A stretch of 64,000 nucleotides of DNA from Streptomyces catenulae (GTDB lineage Bacteria > Actinomycetota > Actinomycetes > Streptomycetales > Streptomycetaceae), in assembly GCF_000718015.1 (NCBI RefSeq), contig NZ_JODY01000026.1, forward strand, positions 1 to 64,000, in the 5' to 3' direction. How positions within the stretch are numbered: position 1 is the first letter of the stretch; each line of letters starts with the position of its first letter. A model generated the notes under the pieces. The model was not told the origin of the DNA. It saw nothing but the letters and a program-made list of their open reading frames with translations, and ran no database searches. A program made the translations under genes and the position numbers. Shown here in pieces: positions 1 through 7,515 of this stretch.

Positions 1-252
1 GCCCCCAACAGACCCGCACCCCACCGCCCCGGGGCCGACCGCCACGTCCACCCCGCCCCACATACAGCACACACGGTCCTCGCCCAGCTACCCTCCGTTC
101 ATAAGATTTCGGGCACCGCGCCCCGACCCCGCACCGGCCACCGACCCGGCACCACCCCCGGCCGCCGACCCGGCGGGCGCGGCGCCGCACCCGCACCGCC
201 AGCACTTCGTACGCCGTACGCCCACAGGGCCCACAGGGACAAGGGACCGCCC
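1..252. other. Left-edge region without a supported gene
   Basis: I see no convincing gene here. A long open frame on the minus strand covers it but is the mirror of the plus-strand hydrolase gene. The stretch probably holds the promoter of the downstream lipoprotein gene, but no clear -35/-10 pair stands out. Confidence 0.4.
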
Positions 253-1845
253 ATGGCCACCAGCCGTCTGTTCCGTATCTCCGCCGCTTTCTTCGCGGCC
301 ACCGCGCTGCTGATCTCCGGCTGTTCCTCGGGACCGTCGTCCACACCCGCCGCGGCCGGTCCGGGACGGGGCGAGGACGCCAACGCCTCCGGATCGAGCG
401 GCGCCCCGAAGTCCGTCCTCGCCCCGCTGCCCACCGCCGTCCCCGCCGACCTGCGGCGGTACTACGACCAGAAGCTCAGCTGGCACGCGTGCGGCGTCAG
501 CGGCTTCGAGTGCGCCACGATGAAGGCGCCGCTGGACTACGCGCGGCCCGGCGAGGGCGACCTCAAGCTCGCCGTCGCCCGTAAGAAGGCCACCGGCCCC
601 GGGAAGCGCATCGGCTCCCTGATGGTCAACCCGGGCGGCCCGGGCGGCTCGGCGATCGACTACCTCCAGCAGTACGCACCGGAGCCCGCCGCCGTCCGCG
701 CCCGCTACGACATGGTGGCGATGGACCCGCGCGGGGTGGCCCGCAGCGCACCGGTGGAATGCCTCTCCGACAAGGAGATGGACCGCTTCACCGAGACCGA
801 CCAGACCCCCGACGACACCGCCGAGGTCACCGCGCTCACCAACGCCTACCGCACCTTCGCCAAGGGCTGCGAGGCCCGCTCGGGCAAGCTCCTGCCGCAT
901 GTCTCCACCGTCGAGGCGGCCCGCGACATGGACGTGCTCCGCGCCGTCCTCGGCGACCGGAAGCTGTACTACGTCGGCGCCTCCTACGGCACCTTCCTCG
1001 GCGCGACGTACGCCGGGCTCTACCCGTCCCGCGTCGGCCGGGTCGTGCTGGACGGCGCGATGGACCCCTCGCTCGGCCCCCGCCAGGTCAACATCGAGCA
1101 GACCGCCGGTTTCAACACCGCCTTCGACGCCTTCGCCAAGGACTGCGTCAAGCGCCGCGACTGCCCGCTCGGCACGGAGAGCGCCGAGGACGCGGGCAAG
1201 CGGCTCTCCGACCTCTTCAAGAAGATCGACGCGCATCCGCTGGAGACCGGCGAGGACCGCCGCCTCACCGAATCGCTCGCCACCACGGGCGTGATCGCCG
1301 CGATGTACGACGAGAAGGCGTGGCCGGTCCTGCGCGAGTACCTGGCCCAGGCCGAGAAGGGCGACGGCCGCGGCCTGCTGACCCTCTCCGACAGCTACTA
1401 CGAGCGCGACCCCGACGGCCACTACGCCAACCAGATGTACGCCAACCCCGCCGTGAACTGCCTCGACCTGCCCCCGGCGTACACCTCGGCCGCCCAGGTC
1501 CGCGCCGACCTGCCGCGCTTCCGCAAGGCGTCCCCGGTCTTCGGCGACGAGTTCGCCTGGGCCTCCCTGAACTGCGCGTACTGGCCGGTCAAGCCCACCG
1601 GCGCCCCCGAACGCATCGAGGCCAAGGGCGCCGCCCCCATCGTCGTCGTCGGCACCACCCGCGACCCCGCCACCCCGTACGCCTGGGCCAAGGGCCTCGC
1701 CGGTCAACTCTCCAGCGCCACCCTGCTGACGTACGAGGGCGACGGCCACACCGCCTACGGCCGCGGCAGCACCTGCATCGACAAGGCCGTCAACACCTAC
1801 CTCCTCGACGGCACCGTCCCCCCGAAGAACAAGCGCTGCACCTGA
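253..1845 (+). CDS. Secreted alpha/beta-hydrolase lipoprotein, TAP/SlpD-like peptidase
   Basis: Predicted extracellular, membrane-anchored serine peptidase of the tripeptidyl-aminopeptidase/SlpD-SlpE family, which trims short peptides from protein N-termini. The 530-aa product starts with a signal peptide ending in a lipobox (LISGC, lipidated Cys about residue 24). An oxyanion-hole motif NPGGPGGSA is followed by the nucleophile elbow GASYGT (Ser about 244). The C-terminal TAP-like domain supplies Asp in TTRDPATPY (about 471) and His in GDGHTAYG (about 499), so the triad looks complete. The start is the first ATG before the signal peptide. It is a stand-alone gene, apparently unrelated to the biosynthetic clusters. 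Family assignment is firm; the exact substrate is unknown. Confidence 0.88.
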   Translation: MATSRLFRISAAFFAATALLISGCSSGPSSTPAAAGPGRGEDANASGSSGAPKSVLAPLPTAVPADLRRYYDQKLSWHACGVSGFECATMKAPLDYARPGEGDLKLAVARKKATGPGKRIGSLMVNPGGPGGSAIDYLQQYAPEPAAVRARYDMVAMDPRGVARSAPVECLSDKEMDRFTETDQTPDDTAEVTALTNAYRTFAKGCEARSGKLLPHVSTVEAARDMDVLRAVLGDRKLYYVGASYGTFLGATYAGLYPSRVGRVVLDGAMDPSLGPRQVNIEQTAGFNTAFDAFAKDCVKRRDCPLGTESAEDAGKRLSDLFKKIDAHPLETGEDRRLTESLATTGVIAAMYDEKAWPVLREYLAQAEKGDGRGLLTLSDSYYERDPDGHYANQMYANPAVNCLDLPPAYTSAAQVRADLPRFRKASPVFGDEFAWASLNCAYWPVKPTGAPERIEAKGAAPIVVVGTTRDPATPYAWAKGLAGQLSSATLLTYEGDGHTAYGRGSTCIDKAVNTYLLDGTVPPKNKRCT

Positions 1846-1924
1846 CCCCGCCCCACCCCCTGACCAGCCCGTCAACCGAGTACGAAGCACCCCTCCGGCA
1901 TGTGTAGACTGGGCCGCGCACCAC

Positions 1925-1998
1925 GCCGCCTTAGCTCAGTCGGCCAGAGCGACGCACTCGTAATGCGTAGGTCAGGGGTTCGACTCCCCTAGGCGGCT
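1925..1998 (+). tRNA. tRNA-Thr (anticodon CGT)
   Basis: A full cloverleaf can be drawn. The 7-bp acceptor stem GCCGCCT/AGGCGGC closes the molecule. The anticodon stem is ACGCA/TGCGT with loop CTCGTAA, placing CGT at the anticodon (reads ACG, Thr). The T arm contains GGTTCGACTCC. The 3' CCA is not encoded; TCA follows. No integrase or duplicated 3' end suggests use as an attachment site here. Confidence 0.93.
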
Positions 1999-2006
1999 CA
2001 GAGAGA

Positions 2007-2041
2007 AAACCCCAGGTCATGTAGGTCGTGACCTGGGGTTT
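2007..2041 (+). terminator. Terminator downstream of tRNA-Thr
   Basis: A perfect 13-bp inverted repeat (arms 2007-2019 and 2029-2041, sequence AAACCCCAGGTCA and its complement) with a 9-nt loop starts 8 nt after the tRNA. It is A-rich before and T-rich after, so it could stop transcription from both sides (the SDR gene ends at 2075 on the other strand). Confidence 0.8.
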
Positions 2042-2074
2042 CTTGGTGCTCGGGCCAGGACGGAGGCCCGCCCC

Positions 2075-3040
2075 CTACCCCTGACTCCCTCCGAAGGCGT
2101 TCACCCCCGTGAGTTCTGCTGACAGGGACCACAGGCGGGCGGCCTGGGTGGGGTCGAGGGCGTGGTGGTGGACGCCGGACCAGCCCTCGGTGCTGGTGGT
2201 GGGTGCTGCGAGGTCGCAGTCCTCGCAGTAGGCGCCGCCGTGGTCCGTGAGGAGGGGGGAGGTGGCGACCCAGACGGCGGTTGCCGCGCCCTGTTCGGGG
2301 GTTTTGAAGTCGGGGTGGATCAGGGTGCCGGCCTCGTCGATCCAGCCCTTGGTGATCATGTCGGGGCGGGAGAGGTGGCGTTGCAGCGGGGTGAGGACGG
2401 CGCCCGGGTGCAGGGAGTACGCGCGGATGCCGGCGTCGTGGCCAAGGGTGTTCAGGTGGGTGGCGAACAGGGCGTTGGCGGTCTTCGCCTGGCCGTAGGC
2501 TTGCCAGCGGTCGTAGCCCCGGGTGAAGTGCACGTCGTCCCAGCGGACGGGGGAGAGCTGGTGGCCGGCGGAGGAGACCACGACCACGCGGGCGCCGGGG
2601 GCGAGGGCGGGCCACAGGCGGTTGACGAGGGCGTGGTGGCCGAGGTGGTTGACGGCGAACTGGGCCTCCCAGCCGGGGCCGACGCGGGTCTCCGGGCAGG
2701 CCATGATGCCGGCGTTGGCGAGGACGAGGTCGAGGCGGCGGCCCGAGGCGAGGAAGCGGTCGGCGAAGCGGCGGATGCTGTCCTGGTCGGCGAGGTCCAG
2801 TGCATCGACCTCGGCGCCGGGGGCATCGGCGACGGCCGCTTCGGCGGCGGTGCGGCGGCGGGCGGGGACGAGGACGCGGGCGCCGGCGCGGGCGAGCGCG
2901 CGGGTGGCCGCCAGGCCCAGGCCCGAGGAGCCGCCGGTGACGAGCGCGAGTTTCCCGGTGAGGTCGATGCCGCGCAGGACCTCGTCGGCCGTGCTGCGGG
3001 CGCCGAACCCCGATCCGATGGTGTGCTGAGGTGTTCCCAT
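2075..3040 (-). CDS. Short-chain dehydrogenase/reductase (retinol-dehydrogenase-like)
   Basis: NAD(P)-dependent oxidoreductase of the SDR superfamily, 321 aa, cytosolic. The cofactor motif TGGSSGLG is at about residues 35-42, NAG at about 108-110, the catalytic Ser at about 156, and the YxxxK pair at Tyr181/Lys185 (YGQAK). It resembles the WW-domain oxidoreductase/retinol dehydrogenase group; the substrate cannot be told. The ATG at 3040 was preferred over an upstream in-frame ATG at 3112, because the longer form would run through the divergent MerR promoter. The promoter ends only a few bases before 3040, so the transcript may be leaderless. It is divergent from, and probably controlled by, the MerR regulator. 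Confidence 0.85.
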   Translation of the reverse strand: MGTPQHTIGSGFGARSTADEVLRGIDLTGKLALVTGGSSGLGLAATRALARAGARVLVPARRRTAAEAAVADAPGAEVDALDLADQDSIRRFADRFLASGRRLDLVLANAGIMACPETRVGPGWEAQFAVNHLGHHALVNRLWPALAPGARVVVVSSAGHQLSPVRWDDVHFTRGYDRWQAYGQAKTANALFATHLNTLGHDAGIRAYSLHPGAVLTPLQRHLSRPDMITKGWIDEAGTLIHPDFKTPEQGAATAVWVATSPLLTDHGGAYCEDCDLAAPTTSTEGWSGVHHHALDPTQAARLWSLSAELTGVNAFGGSQG

Positions 3041-3047
3041 GGCCGGC

Positions 3048-3078
3048 ACGCTAGGAGCTCGACCGAGGTCGAGGTCAA
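3048..3078 (-). promoter_or_regulatory. MerR-type promoter/operator of the SDR gene
   Basis: On the minus strand a -35 TTGACC (3078-3073) and a -10 TAGCGT (3053-3048) are separated by 19 bp, the over-long spacing typical of MerR-activated promoters. A palindrome CTCGACC-GA-GGTCGAG (3058-3073) fills the spacer. Transcription would start next to the ATG at 3040. The MerR gene starts at 3097 on the other strand, as expected for a regulator and its target. Confidence 0.7.
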
Positions 3079-3096
3079 CGCCGTACGATCCCCGGC

Positions 3097-3543
3097 ATGG
3101 CAGAGACCGCACAGGAGTTGACCATCGGGCAGGTCGCGGAGCGCACCGGGCTGAGCGTCCATGCGCTGCGGCTCTACGAGCGCGAGGGGCTGCTCGTCGA
3201 TGCGGTGCGGCGCAATGCGAGCGGCCGCCGCGTCTACCGCGAGTGGGAGGTGGAGTGGCTGCTGAACTGCACGAAGTTCCGGGCGTCCGGGATGCCGCTG
3301 GCCACCATCCGGGAGTTCGCCGCGCTCGTCCGCGGCGGCCCGGGCAACGAGGCGGAGCGGCTGGCGATCCTCCGCCGACACCAGGAGCAGGTCACCGACC
3401 GGATCACCGAACTCACCGGCGCTCTGGATCTGATCACCCGCAAGGTCACGGCCTACGAGGAGCATGTGGCGGGTGGTGCCGCCCGGGATCCCTGGACCGG
3501 GAGTGTGCCCGTGGCCGAGGAGTCCGCAGCGGCCGGTTCCTGA
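3097..3543 (+). CDS. MerR family transcriptional regulator
   Basis: DNA-binding regulator, 148 aa. The N-terminal winged helix reads TIGQVAERTGLSVHALRLYEREG, followed by the R-R-x-Y wing and a coiled-coil dimerisation helix (about residues 80-125). No Cys-rich metal site is visible, so it is more like the small-molecule/oxidoreductase-linked MerR group that often sits beside SDR genes. It is divergent from the SDR gene, with the 19-bp-spacer promoter between them. The 3' end overlaps the convergent MFS gene by about 90 bp. Confidence 0.85.
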   Translation: MAETAQELTIGQVAERTGLSVHALRLYEREGLLVDAVRRNASGRRVYREWEVEWLLNCTKFRASGMPLATIREFAALVRGGPGNEAERLAILRRHQEQVTDRITELTGALDLITRKVTAYEEHVAGGAARDPWTGSVPVAEESAAAGS

Positions 3544-4739
3544 GGGGCGTCGGTTGTTCTGCGGGTGAGGCGGCGGACGTCCGGGACGGCGAGGGCGGCC
3601 AGGGTGAGGAGGGTGATGAGGGTGGCGCTGGACCAGAGGGCGGTGGGGCGGCCGGTCAGGTTCTGGGCGGGGCCGGCGAGGGCGGTGGCGAGGGGGACCA
3701 TGCCGACCGAGCCGAGCCAGTCGTAGGAGGAGACGCGGGAGAGCTTGTCGGTGGGGATCTCCTGGTGGAGGGCGGTCATCCAGGTGACCGCGAAGACCTC
3801 GACGCCGATGCCGCACCCGGCCATCGTGGCGGCGAGCGCGGGGAGCGGGAGTCCGGCGGCGAGTGCCGCCGGGGGCAGGGCGCAGAGCAGGGAGCCGCAG
3901 CCGCCGGTCAGCAGCATCCGGTGCGGCTTCCAGCGGGTCATCAGCAGGGCGCCGAGCAGGGTGCCGGTTCCGAACGTGGCGAGGGCGGTGCCCCAGGCGC
4001 CGGCGCCGCCCAGCCGGTCGCGGGCGACGAGCGGGCCGTAGACGGACTGGGTGGCCGCGAACGCCGCGTTGACCACGGCGAATTGGGTGACGACCACCCA
4101 CAGCCAGCGCCGCCCGGCGACCTCGCGCCAGCCCTCGCGCAGATCGTGGGCGAGCCCGCCGCGCCGTTTGCGGGGCGGGAGCGCGCCGGTGTCCAGGGCG
4201 GAGCGGAGGGCGGCGGCGAGGGCGAAGGCGGCGGCGTCGCCTGCCAGCACCCAGCCCGGTCCGACGACGGCGCAGAGCGCGCCGCCGAGCGCGGCGCCGC
4301 CGATCCCGGCGCCGTTGACGCCGATCCGGAAGAACGCGAAGGCGCGGCCCGCCTGGTCGGACGGTACGCAGGAGAGCAGCATGCCCTCGGCGGCGGGGGC
4401 GAAGAACGCCTGCCCGGTGCCGCCGAGCGCGGCGAGCAGCGCCAGCTGCCACACCGGCGGCGACCCGGTGAGCACCAGCGTCGCGAAGACGGCCTGTGAG
4501 GCGCAGTTGAGGCAGTTGGCCGCGACCATGACGCGGTGGCGCGGCAGCCGGTCCGCCACCGCGCCGCCGACCAGCAGAAAGGCGATGAGCGGCACGGTGC
4601 GGGCCGCGGCGACGAGCCCCACGTCCGTGCCGTCGCCGCCACCGTGCAGCACGGCGAACGCCGCCGCGATCACCGCCCCGGAGTTCCCCAGGGAGGTGAT
4701 CACGGCGGCGGCCGTGAGCAGGCGGTAGGTGCGGCCCAT
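3453..4739 (-). CDS. MFS exporter of the RiPP-like cluster
   Basis: Major facilitator superfamily transporter, 428 aa, with about 12 hydrophobic segments and an early loop GGAVADRLPRHRVM matching the MFS motif A region. It resembles the enterobactin exporter/drug efflux group. The ATG overlaps the stop of the methyltransferase gene (ATGA at 4736-4739), so it is translationally coupled and last in the precursor-P450-methyltransferase-MFS operon. Likely role: export of, and self-protection from, the modified peptide (inference from position). The C-terminal 30 residues overlap the convergent MerR gene, an unusual but open arrangement. Confidence 0.85.
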   Translation of the reverse strand: MGRTYRLLTAAAVITSLGNSGAVIAAAFAVLHGGGDGTDVGLVAAARTVPLIAFLLVGGAVADRLPRHRVMVAANCLNCASQAVFATLVLTGSPPVWQLALLAALGGTGQAFFAPAAEGMLLSCVPSDQAGRAFAFFRIGVNGAGIGGAALGGALCAVVGPGWVLAGDAAAFALAAALRSALDTGALPPRKRRGGLAHDLREGWREVAGRRWLWVVVTQFAVVNAAFAATQSVYGPLVARDRLGGAGAWGTALATFGTGTLLGALLMTRWKPHRMLLTGGCGSLLCALPPAALAAGLPLPALAATMAGCGIGVEVFAVTWMTALHQEIPTDKLSRVSSYDWLGSVGMVPLATALAGPAQNLTGRPTALWSSATLITLLTLAALAVPDVRRLTRRTTDAPQEPAAADSSATGTLPVQGSRAAPPATCSS

Positions 4740-5530
4740 CAGCCGCGGGGCCGTGCGTACTGGGCGACGTAGGAGACGGTGGCGGCGGTGAACGGTTCGT
4801 CCGCCCAGCCGCCGTGGCGGGAGATCCTGCGCAGTCCGCCCAGTTCCGCCATGAGGTCCAGTTCGGTGGGCCAGGTGTAGCGGTAGTGGACCGGCTGGAT
4901 CCGTACGCCGTCCTTCTCGGAGAGGATGATCGACTCCAGGGAGATCACCTGCTCGACCGGGTCGTGGCGGGCGGTCTCCAGCCAGACGCCGTCACCGCGG
5001 CGCCCGAGGTGGGCGGTGCGGCGCCCGGCGCGGGAGAAGGTGTCGAGCCGGGGGACGGGCGCCTCGACGACGAGGCGGCCGTGGTCGGCGAGGACGGTGG
5101 CGGCGGCGGCCAGACAGGCGCGTTGGGCGGCGCCGTCCGCCAGCGAGCCGAGGGTGTTGAAGACGCAGTACACCAGGTCGTACGCGGCGGTGCCGTCCGG
5201 GGCGACGAGGTCGGCGGCGACGGTCATGTCGCCGACGGCGTGGGTGAGGCGGTCCCCGACGTGCTGTGCCTTGTCCGCGAGGATCTCCAGCATGGCGGGT
5301 TCGAGGTCGACGCCGTGGACGCGGATGCCGCGCTCGGCGAGCGGGACGGCCACCCGGCCGGTGCCGACGCCGAGTTCGAGCACGGTGGGCTCGGCGGCGC
5401 CGGTGGCGCGGGCGAGGGTCGCCAGGGCGTCGGCGGCCTCGTGCGCCGGGGCGTCGCCCATGGTCTCGGCGATCATCGTGTCGTAGGTGGCGGCCCAACG
5501 CGTGCCGTAGGTCTCTTCGTTGTCGATCAC
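4739..5530 (-). CDS. Class I SAM-dependent methyltransferase of the RiPP-like cluster
   Basis: 263-aa Rossmann-fold methyltransferase. SAM motif I is LELGVGTGRV (about residues 51-60), then an acidic residue ending strand 2 (HGVDLEPAM), and motif II/III regions around DLVYCVFNTLG. It lies 27 bp after the P450 gene and overlaps the MFS start, so it belongs to the same operon. Cittilin-type pathways also pair a P450 with a methyltransferase, which there O-methylates a tyrosine. Here the target could be a Tyr hydroxyl, the His, the Asp carboxylate or the N-terminus of the mature peptide; the sequence does not decide. The ATG at 5530 has a purine-rich ribosome site (GAGAGGAGCTACCGGTG) upstream. 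Confidence 0.82.
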   Translation of the reverse strand: MIDNEETYGTRWAATYDTMIAETMGDAPAHEAADALATLARATGAAEPTVLELGVGTGRVAVPLAERGIRVHGVDLEPAMLEILADKAQHVGDRLTHAVGDMTVAADLVAPDGTAAYDLVYCVFNTLGSLADGAAQRACLAAAATVLADHGRLVVEAPVPRLDTFSRAGRRTAHLGRRGDGVWLETARHDPVEQVISLESIILSEKDGVRIQPVHYRYTWPTELDLMAELGGLRRISRHGGWADEPFTAATVSYVAQYARPRG

Positions 5531-5557
5531 CGGTAGCTCCTCTCGGGGCCCTCGGGC

Positions 5558-6859
5558 TCAGGCGGAGCGGCGGGGACGGCAGCTCAGGCGCAGGCCGCGC
5601 GGGGTCAGCATGGTGCCGAAGTGCGGGTGCACGGCGGCCGCGGGGCCGGGCGCCACGTGGTGGTGGGCGGCCAGATGGGCGGTGCACAGGATGAGCAGGG
5701 CGTTGCCGAGGGCGCTGCCGATGCAGACCCGGGTGCCGCCGCTGTAGGGGAGGTACGCGTGCCGGTGCCGGGCGCCGCCGTTGGTGTCGGCGAGCCACCG
5801 GTCCGGGTCGAGCCGGTCGGCCCCGTCCCACCAGCGGGGGTCGCGGTGGACGAGGTACGGGCTGAACAGCACGGTCTCGCCGGGCGTCAGCCGTCGGCCG
5901 CCCAGTTCGGTGGCGTGCAGGACGCGGCGGCCCATCAGCCAGGTCGGCGGGTACAGCCGCAGTACCTCCTTGACCACCGCCTCGGCCAGCGGCAGGTCCC
6001 CCGCGCCGTACGCCGTGGGGAGGTCGGACGCCGCCCGTGCCTCGGCGGCGACGCGTTCGGCGAGTCGCGGGTCGGTGGCGAGGGTGTGGGCGATCCAGGT
6101 GAGCGAGACCGCCGGGACGCCGTAGCCCGCCAGGAGCGTGCCCTTCAGGAAGCCGCCCGCCGTCTTCATGCCGAGGTCGGCGGTCATGAGCGTCGAGGCC
6201 AGATCGGGCCCCGGTTCGGTGACGCGCTCCAGCCGGTCGCGCAGCAGGGCGTTGAGGGTGCGGTCCGCCTCCCGGGCGCGGTGCAGGGCGCGGTCCGGGA
6301 GCCAGCGCGGGCGCTGCCAGGAGCGGTTCATCAGCACCATGAACGCCTGGAACCGCCGCTCGACGGCGTCGACGACGCGGGGGCTCTCCTCGCCGAGGCA
6401 GATGCGGGTGAGGACGGCGCTGGTGTAGTCGGTGAAGACCCGTAGGGGGTCGAAGGGGCGCCCGCCGGTCCGGTGGACGGTGGCGGCGAACGCCTCGGTG
6501 ATCTCGGCGCCGTAGGGCAGACAGGACTGCGGACGGAGCGCTTTCCAGGCCGGTCGGCGGGCCTGCATCCAGGGGCCGGTCTGGGCGTTGGAGAGCGGCG
6601 CGTCGGAAATGATCGCCTCTTCCGAGACGAAATCGGTATTCGTGCGGACGTGACAGTCGTGAATGGCATCCGGGTCCCGGACGACCACTGATCCCGCGTC
6701 GAAGCGGAAGAAGTCGCCGTACCGCTCGTGGTTCTTCTCCAGGAAGCGGATGCGGTTCTTCTCGTAGTCGGGCACATTGCCCACCAGCGGTCGGCCGCGG
6801 GGGCCGGGGATTTCCGTCACGGCCGGTGTCGGGTGTGCCTCGGCCATCGTCACTGTCAT
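5558..6859 (-). CDS. Cytochrome P450, candidate peptide crosslinking enzyme
   Basis: 433-aa heme monooxygenase. The N-terminal proline-rich segment is IPGPRGRPLVGNV. The K-helix ExxR is EVLR (about residues 298-301), and the heme loop YSGGTRVCIG carries the Cys ligand at about 379. The I-helix reads LLAGYGVPAVS. The usual acid-alcohol pair (as in AGxET) is missing, replaced by G and V, which is also seen in some coupling rather than hydroxylating P450s. It starts 86 nt after the stop of the 40-aa precursor gene. That layout, precursor then P450, is that of biarylitide/cittilin pathways, in which the P450 joins aromatic side chains. The start is probably ATG 6859, with GTG 6853 and ATG 6847 as alternatives; a longer frame to 7042 is rejected because it overlaps the precursor gene. 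Confidence 0.85.
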   Translation of the reverse strand: MTVTMAEAHPTPAVTEIPGPRGRPLVGNVPDYEKNRIRFLEKNHERYGDFFRFDAGSVVVRDPDAIHDCHVRTNTDFVSEEAIISDAPLSNAQTGPWMQARRPAWKALRPQSCLPYGAEITEAFAATVHRTGGRPFDPLRVFTDYTSAVLTRICLGEESPRVVDAVERRFQAFMVLMNRSWQRPRWLPDRALHRAREADRTLNALLRDRLERVTEPGPDLASTLMTADLGMKTAGGFLKGTLLAGYGVPAVSLTWIAHTLATDPRLAERVAAEARAASDLPTAYGAGDLPLAEAVVKEVLRLYPPTWLMGRRVLHATELGGRRLTPGETVLFSPYLVHRDPRWWDGADRLDPDRWLADTNGGARHRHAYLPYSGGTRVCIGSALGNALLILCTAHLAAHHHVAPGPAAAVHPHFGTMLTPRGLRLSCRPRRSA

Positions 6860-6944
6860 CACCCTCTGCTGTGGGGCGGTGCCCGGGGGGCCGGAACAGC
6901 CCTGCGGAAGCTGCTGTCCCGGGCCCACCCGTGAACCGGCTGGA

Positions 6945-7067
6945 TCAGGCGTCGAAGTGGATGTACCGGCCGCCCATGCGGGACTGCGGGGCAGCCGCGG
7001 TGTCGAAGTGGATGTAGCGGCCGCCGAGCTTGGACTTGGCACCGAGAGCGCGCAGAACCTTCGCCAT
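6945..7067 (-). CDS. RiPP precursor peptide with two GGRYIHFD cores
   Basis: A 40-aa open frame. Residues 1-14 (MAKVLRALGAKSKL) look like a basic leader. Residues 15-22 are GGRYIHFD, 23-31 are TAAAPQSRM, and 32-39 repeat GGRYIHFD exactly before a final Ala. Each repeat contains Y-x-H, the motif whose Tyr and His are joined by a P450 in biarylitides (core such as MRYLH). The start at 7067 is preferred over an ATG at 7073 because the AGAGGG ribosome site is 6-8 nt before 7067 but abuts 7073. The P450, methyltransferase and MFS genes follow on the same strand. No protease gene is present. The sequence and repeat are seen directly; crosslinking and release of one or two cores are inferred. It could only be dismissed if the frame were untranslated, which the exact amino-acid repeat with synonymous change (CGC/CGG for Arg) argues against. 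Confidence 0.88.
   Translation of the reverse strand: MAKVLRALGAKSKLGGRYIHFDTAAAPQSRMGGRYIHFDA
6951..7025 (-). repeat. Duplicated core segments of the RiPP precursor
   Basis: Two 24-nt copies encode GGRYIHFD: copy 1 at 7002-7025 and copy 2 at 6951-6974. They differ at one base, a silent change in the Arg codon. The spacer between them encodes TAAAPQSRM. Such conservation inside a gene suggests an internal duplication held by selection on the peptide. Confidence 0.9.
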
Positions 7068-7089
7068 TTTCATCCCTCTTTCCGGTTGC

Positions 7090-7114
7090 CGGGAATGCCC
7101 TGGTGGAATTCCCG
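7090..7114 (-). promoter_or_regulatory. Inverted repeat upstream of the RiPP precursor
   Basis: CGGGAAT (7090-7096) and ATTCCCG (7108-7114) form a 7-bp inverted repeat with an 11-nt spacer, just upstream of the precursor ribosome site. It may be a LuxR-family operator or a leader hairpin. The rest of the 147-bp gap between the LuxR gene and the precursor contains an A-rich tract (minus strand, about 7148-7170) but no clear -35/-10. Confidence 0.35.
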
Positions 7115-7214
7115 AAATCTGGGGTGTGGCCGAGGGGTTGGCCCTTTTTCTTTCTTTCGGGCCGTTCCCTCGTTCACGGGGACAACTCTGCCGGGCGGGA
7201 GAGGGCGGGAAAAG

Positions 7215-7487
7215 TCACGGGTTCTCGGTACCGGTGTCCGTGGACCGGCTGACCGGGACACGGCCTTCGGCGCCGAGGGCGAGCAGAATGAGCTGCATAC
7301 GGTTGTGCACACCGGTCTTGGCGCGGATGCGCCGTACGTAGGTGTCGACGGTGTGGGTGCTCAGGCCCAGGGACCGGGCGATGGCCCCGTAGGTGTGGCC
7401 TTCGGCGAGGCGGCAGAGCACCTCGTGTTCACGGTCGGAGAGGGCGGAGAGGGCGGAAGGGCCTCTCTGTCTGCTGTCGATCACCAC
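7215..7487 (-). CDS. Small LuxR/GerE-type HTH regulator
   Basis: A 90-aa protein that is almost only a GerE-type DNA-binding domain: LSDREHEVLCRLAEGHTYGAIA, then the recognition helix region LSTHTVDTYVRRIRAKTGVHNR. It has no receiver or sensor domain, like stand-alone GerE/RamA-type regulators. GTG start at 7487 with GGCGGGA upstream. It lies directly upstream of the precursor-P450 operon on the same strand, so it is the most likely switch for that operon. Confidence 0.82.
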   Translation of the reverse strand: MVIDSRQRGPSALSALSDREHEVLCRLAEGHTYGAIARSLGLSTHTVDTYVRRIRAKTGVHNRMQLILLALGAEGRVPVSRSTDTGTENP

Positions 7488-7515
7488 AACGTCCCGCCTT
7501 TCCGGGGTTTGCTGA

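Noticed and set aside
88..1890. 600-residue minus-strand frame over the hydrolase gene
   Set aside because: Low-complexity mirror frame; the plus strand has a signal peptide, lipobox and complete catalytic triad.
1925..2041. tRNA-Thr as an integration site for the RiPP or NRPS cluster
   Set aside because: No integrase, excisionase or duplicated tRNA 3' end is visible in the window.
2452..4499. Long frames crossing the MFS, MerR and SDR genes on both strands
   Set aside because: Shadow frames of clearly recognisable genes, without motifs of their own.
6860..7042. N-terminal extension of the P450 frame to 7042
   Set aside because: The extra 61 residues are Ser/Pro/Thr-rich, overlap the RiPP precursor in another frame, and lack a ribosome site; the P450 proper begins at about 6859.
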